NCBI RefSeq assembly: GCF_001636425.1
Contig: NZ_KV440953.1
Span: 1,128,847-1,192,846 of the forward strand
DNA length: 64,000 nt
DNA from: Heyndrickxia acidicola
GTDB lineage: Bacteria > Bacillota > Bacilli > Bacillales > Bacillaceae_C
Direction of reading: 5' to 3'
This document shows positions 43,410-52,766 of the stretch, in pieces. The position numbers and the translations under genes were made by a program. Each line of letters opens with the position of its first letter. Within the stretch, counting starts at the first letter, position 1. The notes beneath the pieces were generated by a model that did not search any database, was not told the DNA's origin, and saw nothing but the letters and a program-made list of their open reading frames with translations.

Positions 43410-43928
43410 ATGAGTAAAAAAGCACTATTAATTATACCGCCAGAACGTTTTAATGAAGATGAGTTATTCAAACCAAAAGAAGAGCTTGAAAATGCAGGAG
43501 TCGAAGTAACCATTGCTAGCACCGTGGCAGGTGAAATTACTGGTGACTATGATGGGAAAGCAACTGCTTCGATTATCTTTTCAGACGTATCGCCCACAGA
43601 ATTTGATGTTGTTTCGGTAATTGGAGGATCCGGTACAAATGATCATTTATGGGGAAATCAAGAATTACAAGGCTTTTTGAAGCAAGCTTACAATGAGAAA
43701 GTTCTTGTAACAGGAATTTGTGCAGGGGCTGTTACAGTTGCTAAAACTGGTTTGCTTTCTGGAAGAGAAGCAACTTGCTATCCAGTAGATGTTCAAAAGA
43801 ACGAATTGAAAGCTATTGACGTTAAATATGTTGAACAACATGTTGTTGCTCATGATGATATTATTACTGGCGATGGTCCACAAGGTGCGAAAGAATTTGG
43901 AAAAGCCCTTGTTAAAGCATTACGTTAG
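43410..43928 (+). CDS. DJ-1/PfpI-family protein
   Basis: A 172-residue small DJ-1/PfpI protein with Cys104 in VTGICAGAV (the nucleophile elbow), an acidic residue in the N-terminal helix (PKEELENAGVEVTIAS) and IGGSGTNDHLW. Members handle glyoxals, act as proteases or chaperones, or sense oxidation of the Cys. AGGAGG precedes ATG 43410 by about 9 bases. It follows the thioredoxin gene by 243 bases, with a remnant in between. It differs from the larger DJ-1 at 26.2 kb. The role in carbonyl defence is inferred. Confidence 0.88.
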   Translation: MSKKALLIIPPERFNEDELFKPKEELENAGVEVTIASTVAGEITGDYDGKATASIIFSDVSPTEFDVVSVIGGSGTNDHLWGNQELQGFLKQAYNEKVLVTGICAGAVTVAKTGLLSGREATCYPVDVQKNELKAIDVKYVEQHVVAHDDIITGDGPQGAKEFGKALVKALR

Positions 43929-44187
43929 TTCTACATTTTAGTTGGATAGAGTTTGGTTCGGAAGTGGCTTCGAACCCACTCCTTTCATTAAATATAAACA
44001 TTTTTCCTGAGAATAATAAGTTTTTGAGCCGGTTTCCAGATGATATCCCGGCATTCAATCATGAAGAGATAAAACTATTAGCAAAATACAATAATGAAGC
44101 GTTGGTTTATATTATTTTCACTAAAAGTAGTATGTAATATTGTTTTCAGATACAACCTAAAAAGAATTTTTTAAGGAGGGTCATATA

Positions 44188-44904
44188 ATGTCATTAAAAG
44201 GAAAACGTGTGGTCGTAATAGGAGGTACTTCTGGTATCGGATTATCCACAGCAAAGGCATTTCTTGATGAATCTGCACAAGTCATTGTTGCAAGTCGTTC
44301 TGATGCAAAACTATCCGAGGCAAAGAATGTACTTGGTGGTAATGTGGAAACATACAATATTGATTTTCGCAGTGAAGAAAAACTAGCTGATTTTTTTAAA
44401 AAGGTAGGGAATTTTGATCACCTTGTCGTTACGGCAGGTGAAGGTGCAATGGGTCATTTTAGTGACTTACCTGTTGCGGATGTTAGAGAAGCGTTTGATA
44501 GTAAGTTTTGGGGGCAGTACTTAGCCGTTCGTGCTGCTATTCCGTACTTAAATGATACCAGTTCTATCACATTGACCTCTGGTGTTTATGGAATCCGTCC
44601 ACCACAGGGGGCAACGACACTTGCTTCGATCAATTCAGCGATCGATGGATTGGTTAGAGGGCTTTCAGTAGACCTGGCCCCTATACGGGTAAATGTTGTT
44701 TCACCTGGTATTGTAGACACCCCACTCTATGGAGGAATGCCTGACGAGCAAAGACAAAATTTATACAACAACATTGCACAGCAGTTACCTGTTAATCGCG
44801 TGGCACAGCCTGAAGACATTGCTGAAGCCTACGTGTACTTAGTGAAAAATGGTTTTACAACTGGTACTGTGCTTCTTATTGATGGCGGGGCCCACTTGGT
44901 GTAA
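44188..44904 (+). CDS. SDR-family protein lacking the YxxxK catalytic pair
   Basis: A 238-residue short-chain dehydrogenase. The cofactor loop GGTSGIG is intact at about 12-18 and VVTAGEG stands for NNAG. Where YxxxK is expected the sequence is GVYGIRPPQGATTLASINSA, so the usual Tyr and Lys are not present; the subgroup keeps Ser in LTSGVYG. VNVVSPGIVDTPLYGG and the C-terminal LIDGGAHLV are normal. Such atypical SDRs may bind NAD(P)H without classical catalysis or use other residues. AAGGAGG precedes ATG 44188. It is followed by a terminator and may be the last gene of the cluster. Confidence 0.85.
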   Translation: MSLKGKRVVVIGGTSGIGLSTAKAFLDESAQVIVASRSDAKLSEAKNVLGGNVETYNIDFRSEEKLADFFKKVGNFDHLVVTAGEGAMGHFSDLPVADVREAFDSKFWGQYLAVRAAIPYLNDTSSITLTSGVYGIRPPQGATTLASINSAIDGLVRGLSVDLAPIRVNVVSPGIVDTPLYGGMPDEQRQNLYNNIAQQLPVNRVAQPEDIAEAYVYLVKNGFTTGTVLLIDGGAHLV

Positions 44905-44926
44905 GTGAGCATAATAATGTTATTTT

Positions 44927-44963
44927 TGTGGCTATACTACAACAATGTATAGCCACATTTTTT
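44927..44963 (+). terminator. Terminator of the SDR gene
   Basis: TGTGGCTATAC / GTATAGCCACA with a 9-base loop is followed by TTTTTTA. It is 23 bases after the stop. Confidence 0.9.
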
Positions 44964-45772
44964 ATTATTTAATAACCCAATTCCCCAATAATTGGTGATA
45001 AATGAAGAATTGCACTTCAAGATAAACAAGGTGAAATATGAAAGAAATGATGAAAATATGTTTACGTGACCATGAAAAAATCCTTATGATGGGTAATAGT
45101 TCCGGTCTACATCAAAAAATATAATCCTATAGTCCATTGCTTTCTCCTCCCATTACTTGTTTAAATCTGATTCAAATGACCTGATATATCTGTTCGTCCT
45201 TATATCACGTCCGTTGACAGGTTGGCACTATAAAAGGTCACCAATAGATAATCCCTCTGATACATAATGGAGCACTCCATAATTCTTCTATAATAACCTC
45301 TTAATCTATAAATTAAAATATGGAAAAGTATGTACCGAGAGGGGAAAATATGAAAACAAGATATTTATTTCTAAGAAAAAAATAAAAAAATAGCCTCTAA
45401 GCAATAGAGACTATTTTTATATGGCAATCATTCTAAAAAGCTAAGCTAACTATCAATACCCTTTGTATTTGAGTATTTATATAACTTATTACGATGTATG
45501 TAAGGATATTTTTTTCTTTAACACCCTAACCTTCTACATACGTCCCTTATTTTTCCAATAAAAATTTCTGTAACTAAATAAGGTTGTTAAATCGCAAACA
45601 ATAAACAGAGATCATTTACTACATTAAGATCTTTACAAGGTATTAAGTACTTCTGTATCATTAATTTTGAAACAAAAGTACTTAATATCTAATTGTAAAT
45701 GTCATAATTTAGACGTTTTCATTTTTAGGACTTTTGTTTCACTCGTCAGAAGCCCTCTATTTAGCTAATTTC
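44964..45772. other. Intergenic region with an orphan hairpin
   Basis: No gene is called. AAATAGCCTCTA / TAGAGACTATTT at 45386-45419, with A and T tracts, is terminator-like in both directions; TATTAAGTACTT and AAGTACTTAATA at 45645-45690 form a long-looped inverted repeat. Between them a short frame (45038-45123, 28 codons) has no ribosome site. Confidence 0.4.
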
Positions 45773-46960
45773 TTATTTTACAGCTGCCACTTTTTTATTG
45801 AGATTCACCCATTGGCCTGTTTTAGATGATTCAAGAATTCCATCTGCAATGACTTCGATTTGGTAGCCATCATTGAAGTTTGGCGAAGCTTGTGTATCTT
45901 CTACGATTGCTTTAAAGAAATCATAGGTTTCTATGATTTTTGTTTCGCCATAACCAATACCTAGTGCAGGAATTGGCCATAATCCTTCACCGTATGGAGT
46001 TGCAGGTCCTGTATAAACTGTTCTGAAGCCTTTTGCATCGCTTGGATCATCTGCAAAACAAACTTGAAGCTCATCGCGGCGTTCATAGTTAAAGTATAAA
46101 GAACCTGTTTCACCATGAATTTCAAAGGTTAGGAAGTTGTTGCGTCCCCATGCATTACGTGTTGCTTCGATGCTTCCAATGGCACCGTTATCAAATTTAA
46201 CCATAGTAATGAATTCATCATCAACATCAACAGTACCTTTTGATACATCTGCCCCGCCGCTTTTAACTGTTCCTAATTTGTCGATTCCGCCGGTTTGAAT
46301 TGGTCTTTCAGGAATCCAAGTTTTCGCAACCGCATTCACTTCTGTAATTTCACCCACAAGATAACGTGCAAAATCGACCACATGTGTTCCGATATCCCCT
46401 AAAGCACCGGATCCGGCAATTTTCTTTTGGAAGCGCCATGATAATGGTGAATTAGGATCTGCAGACCAGTCTTGAAGATACGTTCCGCGGAAGCTTAAGA
46501 TTTTCCCAATTCGGCCTTCTTCAATATACTTTTTGGCAAGAGCTACTGCCGGTGTTCTTCTGTAGTTGAATGCTACCGCATGTTTAACACCTGCTGCCTC
46601 TACTGCTTCCAGCATTTCCTTTGCTTGCTCTGCACCTAATGCCAGAGGCTTTTCACAGATAATATGCTTGCCAGCCTTTGCTGCTGCAATGGCAATTTCA
46701 GCATGTGTATTATTTGGAGTTACGATATCAATAATATCAATTTCAGGATCATTGACTACTGCTCTCCAATCTGTTGAATAATTATCGAAGCCCAATTTGG
46801 CTGCAGCATCTTTTGCTAATTCTTCATTGACATCTACGATAGTATGGCGATGTGGAATCGCAGGTGCCGGCCAAAAAAACATTGGCATTCCTGCATATGC
46901 GAGTGCATGCGCTTTCCCCATGAAGCCTCCGCCGATCATTCCAACATTTAATTTTTTCAT
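45773..46960 (-). CDS. Gfo/Idh/MocA-family oxidoreductase 1
   Basis: A 395-residue NAD(P)-dependent dehydrogenase of the Gfo/Idh/MocA family (inositol and keto-sugar dehydrogenases): Rossmann start GMIGGGFMGKAHALAY, DIVTPNNTHAEIA, CEKPLALGAEQAKEM (EKP signature), GDIGTHVVDFARYLVG with the catalytic His, then the beta-sheet domain. AGGAGG is 7 bases before ATG 46960. It follows the isomerase gene at 47041 by 80 bases in one operon whose promoter region carries three LacI-type operators. The probable substrate is a polyol or inositol-like sugar oxidised at C3 or C1. Confidence 0.92.
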   Translation of the reverse strand: MKKLNVGMIGGGFMGKAHALAYAGMPMFFWPAPAIPHRHTIVDVNEELAKDAAAKLGFDNYSTDWRAVVNDPEIDIIDIVTPNNTHAEIAIAAAKAGKHIICEKPLALGAEQAKEMLEAVEAAGVKHAVAFNYRRTPAVALAKKYIEEGRIGKILSFRGTYLQDWSADPNSPLSWRFQKKIAGSGALGDIGTHVVDFARYLVGEITEVNAVAKTWIPERPIQTGGIDKLGTVKSGGADVSKGTVDVDDEFITMVKFDNGAIGSIEATRNAWGRNNFLTFEIHGETGSLYFNYERRDELQVCFADDPSDAKGFRTVYTGPATPYGEGLWPIPALGIGYGETKIIETYDFFKAIVEDTQASPNFNDGYQIEVIADGILESSKTGQWVNLNKKVAAVK

Positions 46961-47040
46961 TTTAGTTTCCTCCCCGTTTATTAACTTTTTGATGTAATGT
47001 AGCTTTATTTGCGACTTCTTTTTAAAAATTCCAATAGATG

Positions 47041-47862
47041 TTAAGCTTGGTTTACTTTTTCGAATTGGGTTAAATACTTGCGGCTGATGTTAGCGCCTTG
47101 TTTTGGTTCTGGCCAGCTGTCCAACTCTACCGTAATCCAGCCATCATAGTTTGTTTCTTCTAATACTTTCACCATTTCAGCAAATTTTTGATGACCTTCG
47201 CCTAGTGGCACAAACTCGCCATTCTCATAATCTTTTAAATGGACATATTTGATACGGTCGACATATTTTCTGATGACTGCCACAGGATCTCCACCACCGG
47301 CCTCTATATGTGCTGTATCGGGGCAAAGATTGATTCTGGTCAATGGCATTAATTTGTCTAATTGCTCAGGAGCCTCAACATTGGTTCCCAGGTGAGGGTG
47401 ATAACTGGCAATCAAATTATATTTTTCTGCAATTTCTATCACTCTATTAAGGGCGTCACCAAGCGCTGTATAATCACTTTCAAGAATGCCATTTGTCCGC
47501 ACAGCACCACCGCCGACAACAAGATGCTCGGCACCCACCTCTGAAGCGAATGCTGCTACACTTTCAATTTTCATTAATTCTTCTTCCAAAATATCCGGGA
47601 AAATAAAATTCCCGCCGGTATAAACACCAATCAATGTTAAAGAATGATCTTTCATTAACTTTAAAAATACATCTTTATTGTCCTTATATTGCATGAGGTT
47701 TCCATCGAATATTTCAAAGCCTGTATATCCGGCTTCCGCAATATCCTTTAATGCATCTTCTGTTGATCCATTGGCAAGGTAGTACAGGTCCTTAACTGAA
47801 GTAACTCCAGCCGGGTGTCCAACTACGCCCCCCCAGGTATTTGTTTGATAACCTAACTTCAT
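47041..47862 (-). CDS. Sugar phosphate isomerase/epimerase (TIM barrel) 1
   Basis: A 273-residue AP-endonuclease-2/xylose-isomerase-like TIM barrel (IolE/IolI type). Visible are KLGYQTNTWGG, AGYTGFEIFDG, VSYHPHLG-like (LIASYHPHLGTNVEA), INLCPDTAHIEAGGGDP, YVHLKDYENGE and ITVELDSWPEP, which carry the Glu, Asp and His metal ligands. It probably dehydrates or isomerises the keto product made by the dehydrogenase downstream. GGAGGTTTATC precedes ATG 47862. Operators at 47942-48162 lie 80-300 bases upstream. First gene of this two-gene unit. Confidence 0.9.
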   Translation of the reverse strand: MKLGYQTNTWGGVVGHPAGVTSVKDLYYLANGSTEDALKDIAEAGYTGFEIFDGNLMQYKDNKDVFLKLMKDHSLTLIGVYTGGNFIFPDILEEELMKIESVAAFASEVGAEHLVVGGGAVRTNGILESDYTALGDALNRVIEIAEKYNLIASYHPHLGTNVEAPEQLDKLMPLTRINLCPDTAHIEAGGGDPVAVIRKYVDRIKYVHLKDYENGEFVPLGEGHQKFAEMVKVLEETNYDGWITVELDSWPEPKQGANISRKYLTQFEKVNQA

Positions 47863-47941
47863 GATAAACCTCCATATCTGTTGGAATTTAGTATTCCAAC
47901 GTTCAAATTAGAAAATCCACAATGAGTTCTCTCTTAATAAA

Positions 47942-48162
47942 AGTAATCGATTACATTACATTATAAAAATTTTTTTGATGTTGTGAATTAACTCTATTTT
48001 AGCAATTTAAAAGAAACAACCAAAATGTAATCCATTACATTTTATCGTACAGTTATTCAGCTTTTTCTAAAGAGATTTTCTCTATTTTTGTCAGATAAAA
48101 TGCCATCTGACAAAATCAAAGGATTTTGTACGCCCTTACAAAAAATATTGTAATCGATTACA
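47942..48162. promoter_or_regulatory. Three LacI-type operators upstream of the isomerase-dehydrogenase operon
   Basis: AGTAATCGATTACA (47942-47955), TGTAATCCATTACA (48026-48039) and TGTAATCGATTACA (48149-48162) are palindromes of the LacI/GalR type with a CG or CC centre. The same motif recurs before the second operon and the lacI-type gene. Confidence 0.85.
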
Positions 48163-48232
48163 CCTCAAAATGCAACCCTTTACTTTAAATTGTCGCAAAT
48201 AGTTTTCCAATATTTCTATGGAAATGCCTCCA

Positions 48233-48425
48233 TTTTTTTCATATAGCTCGAATATGGAAGAGAATGCCGAAATTCAGCACCCATGGTACAGGAAGGTACT
48301 TCGTAAAGGTAGTTCCTTTCCCTTCAGAACGAACAACCTTAATAGAGCCGCCAATCTGATGAATAATCTCTTTACAAACACTTAAACCTAATCCGGTTCC
48401 TTGATCCTTTGTGGAAAACTTGCAA
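48233..48425 (-). pseudogene. Histidine kinase C-terminal fragment
   Basis: The minus strand reads TKDQGTGLGLSVCKEIIHQI, then GGSIKVVRSEGKGTTFTKYL, the G2-box end of a sensor kinase ATPase domain, with no start and truncated at both sides. It is in the operator region of the sugar operon. A remnant with the N box lies at 38.7 kb; they may come from different genes. Confidence 0.65.
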
Positions 48426-48564
48426 TGGTTTTACCAAAGCTTTTACTGCCGCCTATCACAATGCTGCTTTATTTTTTAATTCCAGGTTCATATATACTAT
48501 TCCTTCCTTATGGTTTTCTTATGGTTTTGGTTATTGTTTTTTTAAGTTCCAACTCTAATTTAAA

Positions 48565-48602
48565 CGAATAAGGATTAACTCTAAGCTGAGTTAATCCTTA
48601 AA
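48565..48602 (-). terminator. Stem-loop after the monooxygenase-like gene
   Basis: AAGGATTAACTC / GAGTTAATCCTT (perfect 12 bp, 6-base loop) lies just after the stop at 48607. The T tail on the minus strand is weak. Confidence 0.65.
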
Positions 48603-48606
48603 CCAG

Positions 48607-48900
48607 TTATTTTATTACTGTTGCACTATATAAATCAGCTTTAAACGGTTCATTAATCAATTTTTCCACTTCTTTCACAAAACTTTTAAAGTGGGAGGTT
48701 TGTTCATGCTCTTGTATTGCTTTTTCATCCTTCCATTTCTCTAAAAAGAGAAAGTGATTGGTACCTTCCGGAGCTTCATAGTATTGATAACTAATATTGC
48801 CATCCTCTGCTTGCGAGGAATTCGTTACCATCTCAGCCAGCTCCAGGAATTCGTTCCGATTCTGAGGATTGACCTTGAAGTATGCATGGATAATAATCAT
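48607..48900 (-). CDS. Antibiotic-biosynthesis-monooxygenase (ABM/YgiN-like) family protein
   Basis: A 97-residue ABM-domain protein (dimeric ferredoxin-like barrel): IHAYFKVNPQNRNEFLELAE, SYQYYEAPEGTNHFLFLEKW and EHEQTSHFKSFVKEVEKL. Members include quinol monooxygenases and heme-degrading enzymes; the substrate is unknown. It is the last gene of the operon, 35 bases after the transporter gene. GGGGGAA precedes ATG 48900. In sugar operons such proteins may act on reactive intermediates, but that is inference. Confidence 0.82.
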   Translation of the reverse strand: MIIIHAYFKVNPQNRNEFLELAEMVTNSSQAEDGNISYQYYEAPEGTNHFLFLEKWKDEKAIQEHEQTSHFKSFVKEVEKLINEPFKADLYSATVIK

Positions 48901-48935
48901 TTTATATTCCCCCTGGATAAAGATTTAAATAATTC

Positions 48936-50231
48936 CTAAAAACCAGTATGACCTTGACGTGCTTGTTTCTGCAACCTAACATTCTTTGCGGTTTTTCTTT
49001 CTTCAGAAGGCACCTTCATAAAATGCATTAGTACCGTACCAAGGAAGTACATGCCCGCGAAGATCCACATAACCCCATGAACACCAATGAGTCCGATAAA
49101 AGCGCCAACGATTGCCGGTGCGATAAAGTAGGACATTCCCGCACCAAAGCTTACAATGGCCATCGCAGAACCTTTTTTCTCAGGTGCCATTGAAGCTACC
49201 AGAGCAGAAAGCGGAACAAAACCACAAAGAACAATTCCCATGATGATCCCGACAATATTTAAGGCCAAGAAACTGCTTCCAAAAATTTGCGGTGTATAAA
49301 GCAAAACCAGCAACATTACACCCATGCCAAAGCTGCCAAGCCACATAATCGTTTTGCGCCAGCCCAACCATTTATCACTAATATAAGGAATGATAAGGTT
49401 AAATATGATATTCGCAAACCACATGGTTCCCCATACTTGAAGCCATTGTTCCGTTGTGAATCCATATTTAGATTTCAAGTACAGCGGGAAAAAGATTGGC
49501 AATGAACCAATGCCTGTCGAATTAATAATCCGGACCACGCCGCCTATTGCCACTTTCGGTTGTTCCATACAAATGGTTAAACCGCTTATTAAGCTCTTCA
49601 ACTTTTCTTTTCCATTGCCAGCTTGTCCCATTGCATCATCTTTAACAACAAGCACACCAACTAAACCTCCAACAAACACCCAAATCACTGCACTCCATAA
49701 CAGACCGATATATCCGATCTTTGGCAGCATGAAGGCCGGAAAAAAACTACCTACAACATAAAGCCCACCGCTCCAACATGCCCAAAACAGTCCTACAGCA
49801 GTTGCTAAAATCCGATCCGGACTGCGATAAGTAACCCACACTAAAAATGAATAGCAAAATAAAGGATAGCCCAAGCCTCTAAGCCCATATGTTGGCAGCA
49901 TAACGGCGTAATTGTTTGGCTTTAAACCATATTGAATAAATAGAACTTGACCAACCAGCCAAGCAATCATTCCAATGATCATGACTTTTCTGGGACCCCA
50001 CATTTCTGTGAGTACACCAGAAAAGTACGACGCAACGGCCAACACGCCTCCATATACTGCAAAAAGAGTAGCAGACTGTTGAACAGTCAATCCCTTTTCA
50101 ATAAGATATGGTGATAACCATGCATGCTCGAGACCGTCCCCGGCCATGAATATTAATGTTGCAACAAATCCCCAAACAACCCCCATTGGAAGGCCGCCAA
50201 TACTACGTTCCCCAACTGTTACCGTTTTCAT
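48936..50231 (-). CDS. csbX: CsbX/RbtT/DalT-type MFS transporter
   Basis: About 431 residues and twelve hydrophobic helices of the major facilitator superfamily. PMGVVWGFVATLIFMAGDGLEHAWLSPYLIEKGLTV at the N-terminus is the signature of the CsbX/ribitol-arabitol transporter group (B. subtilis CsbX). Further motifs: VYGGVLAVASYFSGVL, EMWGPRKVMIIGM, GLRGLGYPLFCYSFLVW. I start at ATG 50231, behind GAGGTG, since residues before it are not conserved. Part of the LacI-controlled operon and its only transporter, so it is the likely uptake route for the polyol or cyclitol substrate. Confidence 0.9.
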   Translation of the reverse strand: MKTVTVGERSIGGLPMGVVWGFVATLIFMAGDGLEHAWLSPYLIEKGLTVQQSATLFAVYGGVLAVASYFSGVLTEMWGPRKVMIIGMIAWLVGQVLFIQYGLKPNNYAVMLPTYGLRGLGYPLFCYSFLVWVTYRSPDRILATAVGLFWACWSGGLYVVGSFFPAFMLPKIGYIGLLWSAVIWVFVGGLVGVLVVKDDAMGQAGNGKEKLKSLISGLTICMEQPKVAIGGVVRIINSTGIGSLPIFFPLYLKSKYGFTTEQWLQVWGTMWFANIIFNLIIPYISDKWLGWRKTIMWLGSFGMGVMLLVLLYTPQIFGSSFLALNIVGIIMGIVLCGFVPLSALVASMAPEKKGSAMAIVSFGAGMSYFIAPAIVGAFIGLIGVHGVMWIFAGMYFLGTVLMHFMKVPSEERKTAKNVRLQKQARQGHTGF

Positions 50232-50293
50232 TTTTAGCACCTCTATTTTCTTAAATATTAGGGCAAATAGGAGAGACATTCCTCCTATAGTTC

Positions 50294-51265
50294 TTACGCC
50301 CACCACATTTCTGTTAATCGCTCTTTGAACAACGTTCCTTTTAACAACGTAATCGCTTTCATCAATCCTTCATCGATGGATGCAAGCATATCCTCATGTT
50401 CAATCGAAAGAACATAATCGTATCCAACCGCTCGAAGGGTGCTGACAATGTCTTTCCAGGCTTTTTCATCATGACCATAACCGACAGAGCGGAATGTCCA
50501 TGAACGATCCAAAACTTTGCTGTAATGCTTCGTATCAAGAACACCGTTCACTTTAATGTTTGCCTGATCCAGATAAGTATCTTTGGCATGGAAATGGAAA
50601 ATGGCATTTTCTCTGCCCAGCTTTTTAATGGCTTCTACCGAGTCAATTCCCTGCCAAACGAGATGGCTCGGGTCGAAATTGGCACCGATGCTTGGTCCCA
50701 CGTTCTCTCTTAATTTCAATAACGTTTCCGGGTTGTAAACCACAAAACCTGGGTGCATTTCAAAAGCAATTTGGTTAATTCCATGGATTTCTGCAAATTT
50801 AGCCTCTTCTTTCCAATAAGGAATGACAACTTCGTTCCATTGCCATTCGAGAACCTCCGTGTATTCAGGAGGCCATGAACATGTCACCCAGTTTGGAAAT
50901 TTCGCACCCGCATGATCCCCCGAACATCCGGAAAACCCATTGATAACAGGTACTTCTAATCGTTCAGCCAGCAAAACTGTTTTCCTCCAAACATCATGGG
51001 CTTCTTTTGCTGTCTTTTTATTAGGATGAAGAGGATTTCCGTGGCAGCTTAGGGCGCTGATTGTTAATCCCCTGCTTTCAATCGCTCTCATAAATGACTT
51101 TATTTTTTCCGGACTTTCTAGCAATTCATCAGGGTTGCAATGACTGTTACCGGGAAAATTGCCTGTTCCCAGCTCTATGGCCTCAACCCCCATATCAGAG
51201 AGTTTATCCAGCATTTTTTCGAAAGGCAGGTTTTGATAAAGAACAGTAAATACACCTAGTTTCAT
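50294..51265 (-). CDS. Sugar phosphate isomerase/epimerase (TIM barrel) 2
   Basis: A 323-residue TIM-barrel protein of the xylose-isomerase-like family, larger than the one at 47.0 kb. LGVFTVLYQNLPFEKMLDKL, GVEAIELGTGNFPGN, ALSCHGNPLHP, VTCSWPPEYTEVLEWQWNEV, IAFEMHPGFVVYNPETLL, GANFDPSHLVWQGID, IFHFHAKDTYLD and VLSIEHEDML include the metal-binding Glu, Asp, His and Glu. It resembles YcjR-like proteins (3-keto sugar epimerase/isomerase). Its ATG overlaps the TGA of the dehydrogenase (ATGA), so translation is coupled. CAGGAGG precedes it. Confidence 0.9.
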   Translation of the reverse strand: MKLGVFTVLYQNLPFEKMLDKLSDMGVEAIELGTGNFPGNSHCNPDELLESPEKIKSFMRAIESRGLTISALSCHGNPLHPNKKTAKEAHDVWRKTVLLAERLEVPVINGFSGCSGDHAGAKFPNWVTCSWPPEYTEVLEWQWNEVVIPYWKEEAKFAEIHGINQIAFEMHPGFVVYNPETLLKLRENVGPSIGANFDPSHLVWQGIDSVEAIKKLGRENAIFHFHAKDTYLDQANIKVNGVLDTKHYSKVLDRSWTFRSVGYGHDEKAWKDIVSTLRAVGYDYVLSIEHEDMLASIDEGLMKAITLLKGTLFKERLTEMWWA

Positions 51266-52434
51266 ACAAATACCTCCTGAACCACTTTCACCCATTTTTG
51301 CTGTTCATTACTTTCTAAAATGGCGTCCGTTATAGACATGGAGATATGCCCATCCTCAAAAGTGGCAAAATTTGGTTTATCCTTCATCAGATCTTTGCCA
51401 TCGCGAATAAAGGAATAAAAATTGAACATCATATTTTTCAGTGCATCAGGCCAGCCTTCATTATGTCCTCCCGGATGATGGATTGCTGATTGAGCTGCCG
51501 ATGCAAACAGCGCCGGGTCCGCCAACAGAATTTCATTCGGCTTATCCCTGTGTCCAATCCATAATTTTTCCGGCTCTTCTTGGTTCCAGAAGACCGAGCT
51601 TTTGCTTCCATTGATTTCAAAGCTAAGTCTATTTTTCCGGCCGGCACTAACTTGGGAAACGATAAATACTCCCCGTGAGCCATCTTCAAAGCGAACAATC
51701 ACAGATGCGTAATCCTCAGTATTGATTGGTACATCTTCATATTCTGTTTCTTCAATGTGTTGCATACCAAAAGTAGCTACGTTTGCTTTCGGTTTCTTTC
51801 TTACTGGAATAACGGTTGCGAGATCCGCAAATACCTCGACAATCTTTTTGCCGGTAATAAATTGAACGGTGTCACACCAATGGGAACCTATATCCGCCAC
51901 AGCCCGTGATTTACCGCCAACTTCGGGTGCCAAGCGCCAATTAAAATCTGTTTCGTACAATAACCAGTCCTGCAAGTAGCTTCCGTGTACTAAATTTACG
52001 GTCCCTATGTCACCGTTAGCGATCTTCTCCCGTAAATTTTGCACGCTTGCATGCTGTCTGTAATTAAAGTTCACACCATGGACAATCCCTTGTTTTTTAG
52101 CAAGCGCTAACAATTCAGCCGATTCCTGACTGTTCATCGCCAATGGCTTTTCAGATAAAACATGTTTTCCCGCTAAAATAATCTCTTTATTAATTTCAAA
52201 ATGAACATGGTTGGGTGTGCAATTGTGAACCACTTGAATTTCATCATCCCGGAGCATTTCCCGATAATCACCATATGCTTTTGGAATACCAAGATCGGCA
52301 GCTTTCTTTTCAGCAGCTTCTTGACTTGTCTCTGCCAACGCCAAAACTTCTACAAACCCAAGTCTTCTAATTGCTTCTATATGTGTTGGTCCAATAAAAC
52401 CCGTTCCGATGATCCCGACATTTATTTTTTTCAT
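51262..52434 (-). CDS. Gfo/Idh/MocA-family oxidoreductase 2
   Basis: A 390-residue dehydrogenase of the same family as the gene at 45.8 kb but only moderately similar: GIIGTGFIGPTHIEAIRRLG, VHNCTPNHVHFEI, SEKPLAMNSQESAEL (EKP signature), ADIGSHWCDTVQFITG with the catalytic His, then the sheet domain. First gene of the main operon, 23 bases downstream of an operator palindrome (52457-52470). GAGGAGG precedes ATG 52434. Together with the YcjR-like isomerase it resembles the ycjS/ycjR pair of E. coli, which process 3-keto-glucosides; substrate not proven. Confidence 0.92.
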   Translation of the reverse strand: MKKINVGIIGTGFIGPTHIEAIRRLGFVEVLALAETSQEAAEKKAADLGIPKAYGDYREMLRDDEIQVVHNCTPNHVHFEINKEIILAGKHVLSEKPLAMNSQESAELLALAKKQGIVHGVNFNYRQHASVQNLREKIANGDIGTVNLVHGSYLQDWLLYETDFNWRLAPEVGGKSRAVADIGSHWCDTVQFITGKKIVEVFADLATVIPVRKKPKANVATFGMQHIEETEYEDVPINTEDYASVIVRFEDGSRGVFIVSQVSAGRKNRLSFEINGSKSSVFWNQEEPEKLWIGHRDKPNEILLADPALFASAAQSAIHHPGGHNEGWPDALKNMMFNFYSFIRDGKDLMKDKPNFATFEDGHISMSITDAILESNEQQKWVKVVQEVFV

Positions 52435-52456
52435 TTTTTGAACCTCCTCACAAAAT

Positions 52457-52641
52457 TGTAATCGATTACAGATAATTGTAAAAAAAACTTTTGGTTACTA
52501 ATTTATTCAAATAACTTTTATTTACAAAATGTAATGGATTACATTTTTATCTAAAAAAATATGAATCTATAATTTGATCCAACCTTGATTACAATTGCGG
52601 TACTTCTTTGTTTGTTACATGAGTAATTGTAATCGATTACA
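52457..52641 (-). promoter_or_regulatory. Three LacI-type operators of the main operon
   Basis: TGTAATCGATTACA at 52457-52470, TGTAATGGATTACA at 52530-52543 and TGTAATCGATTACA at 52628-52641. Spacing of about 73 and 98 bases would allow looping. The 52457 site lies immediately before the ribosome site of the dehydrogenase gene. Confidence 0.88.
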
Positions 52642-52766
52642 GTCTATAATTCAACCTTTTTTGTATTTTTTTAAATTTCTCATTGGAAAACTTTAGAAAT
52701 GGCAGTTTTCTTCAAAGTGTAAAAGGGGGCAATTCTTTTAGACTCCCCCTCATCATCTTGTCTAAA

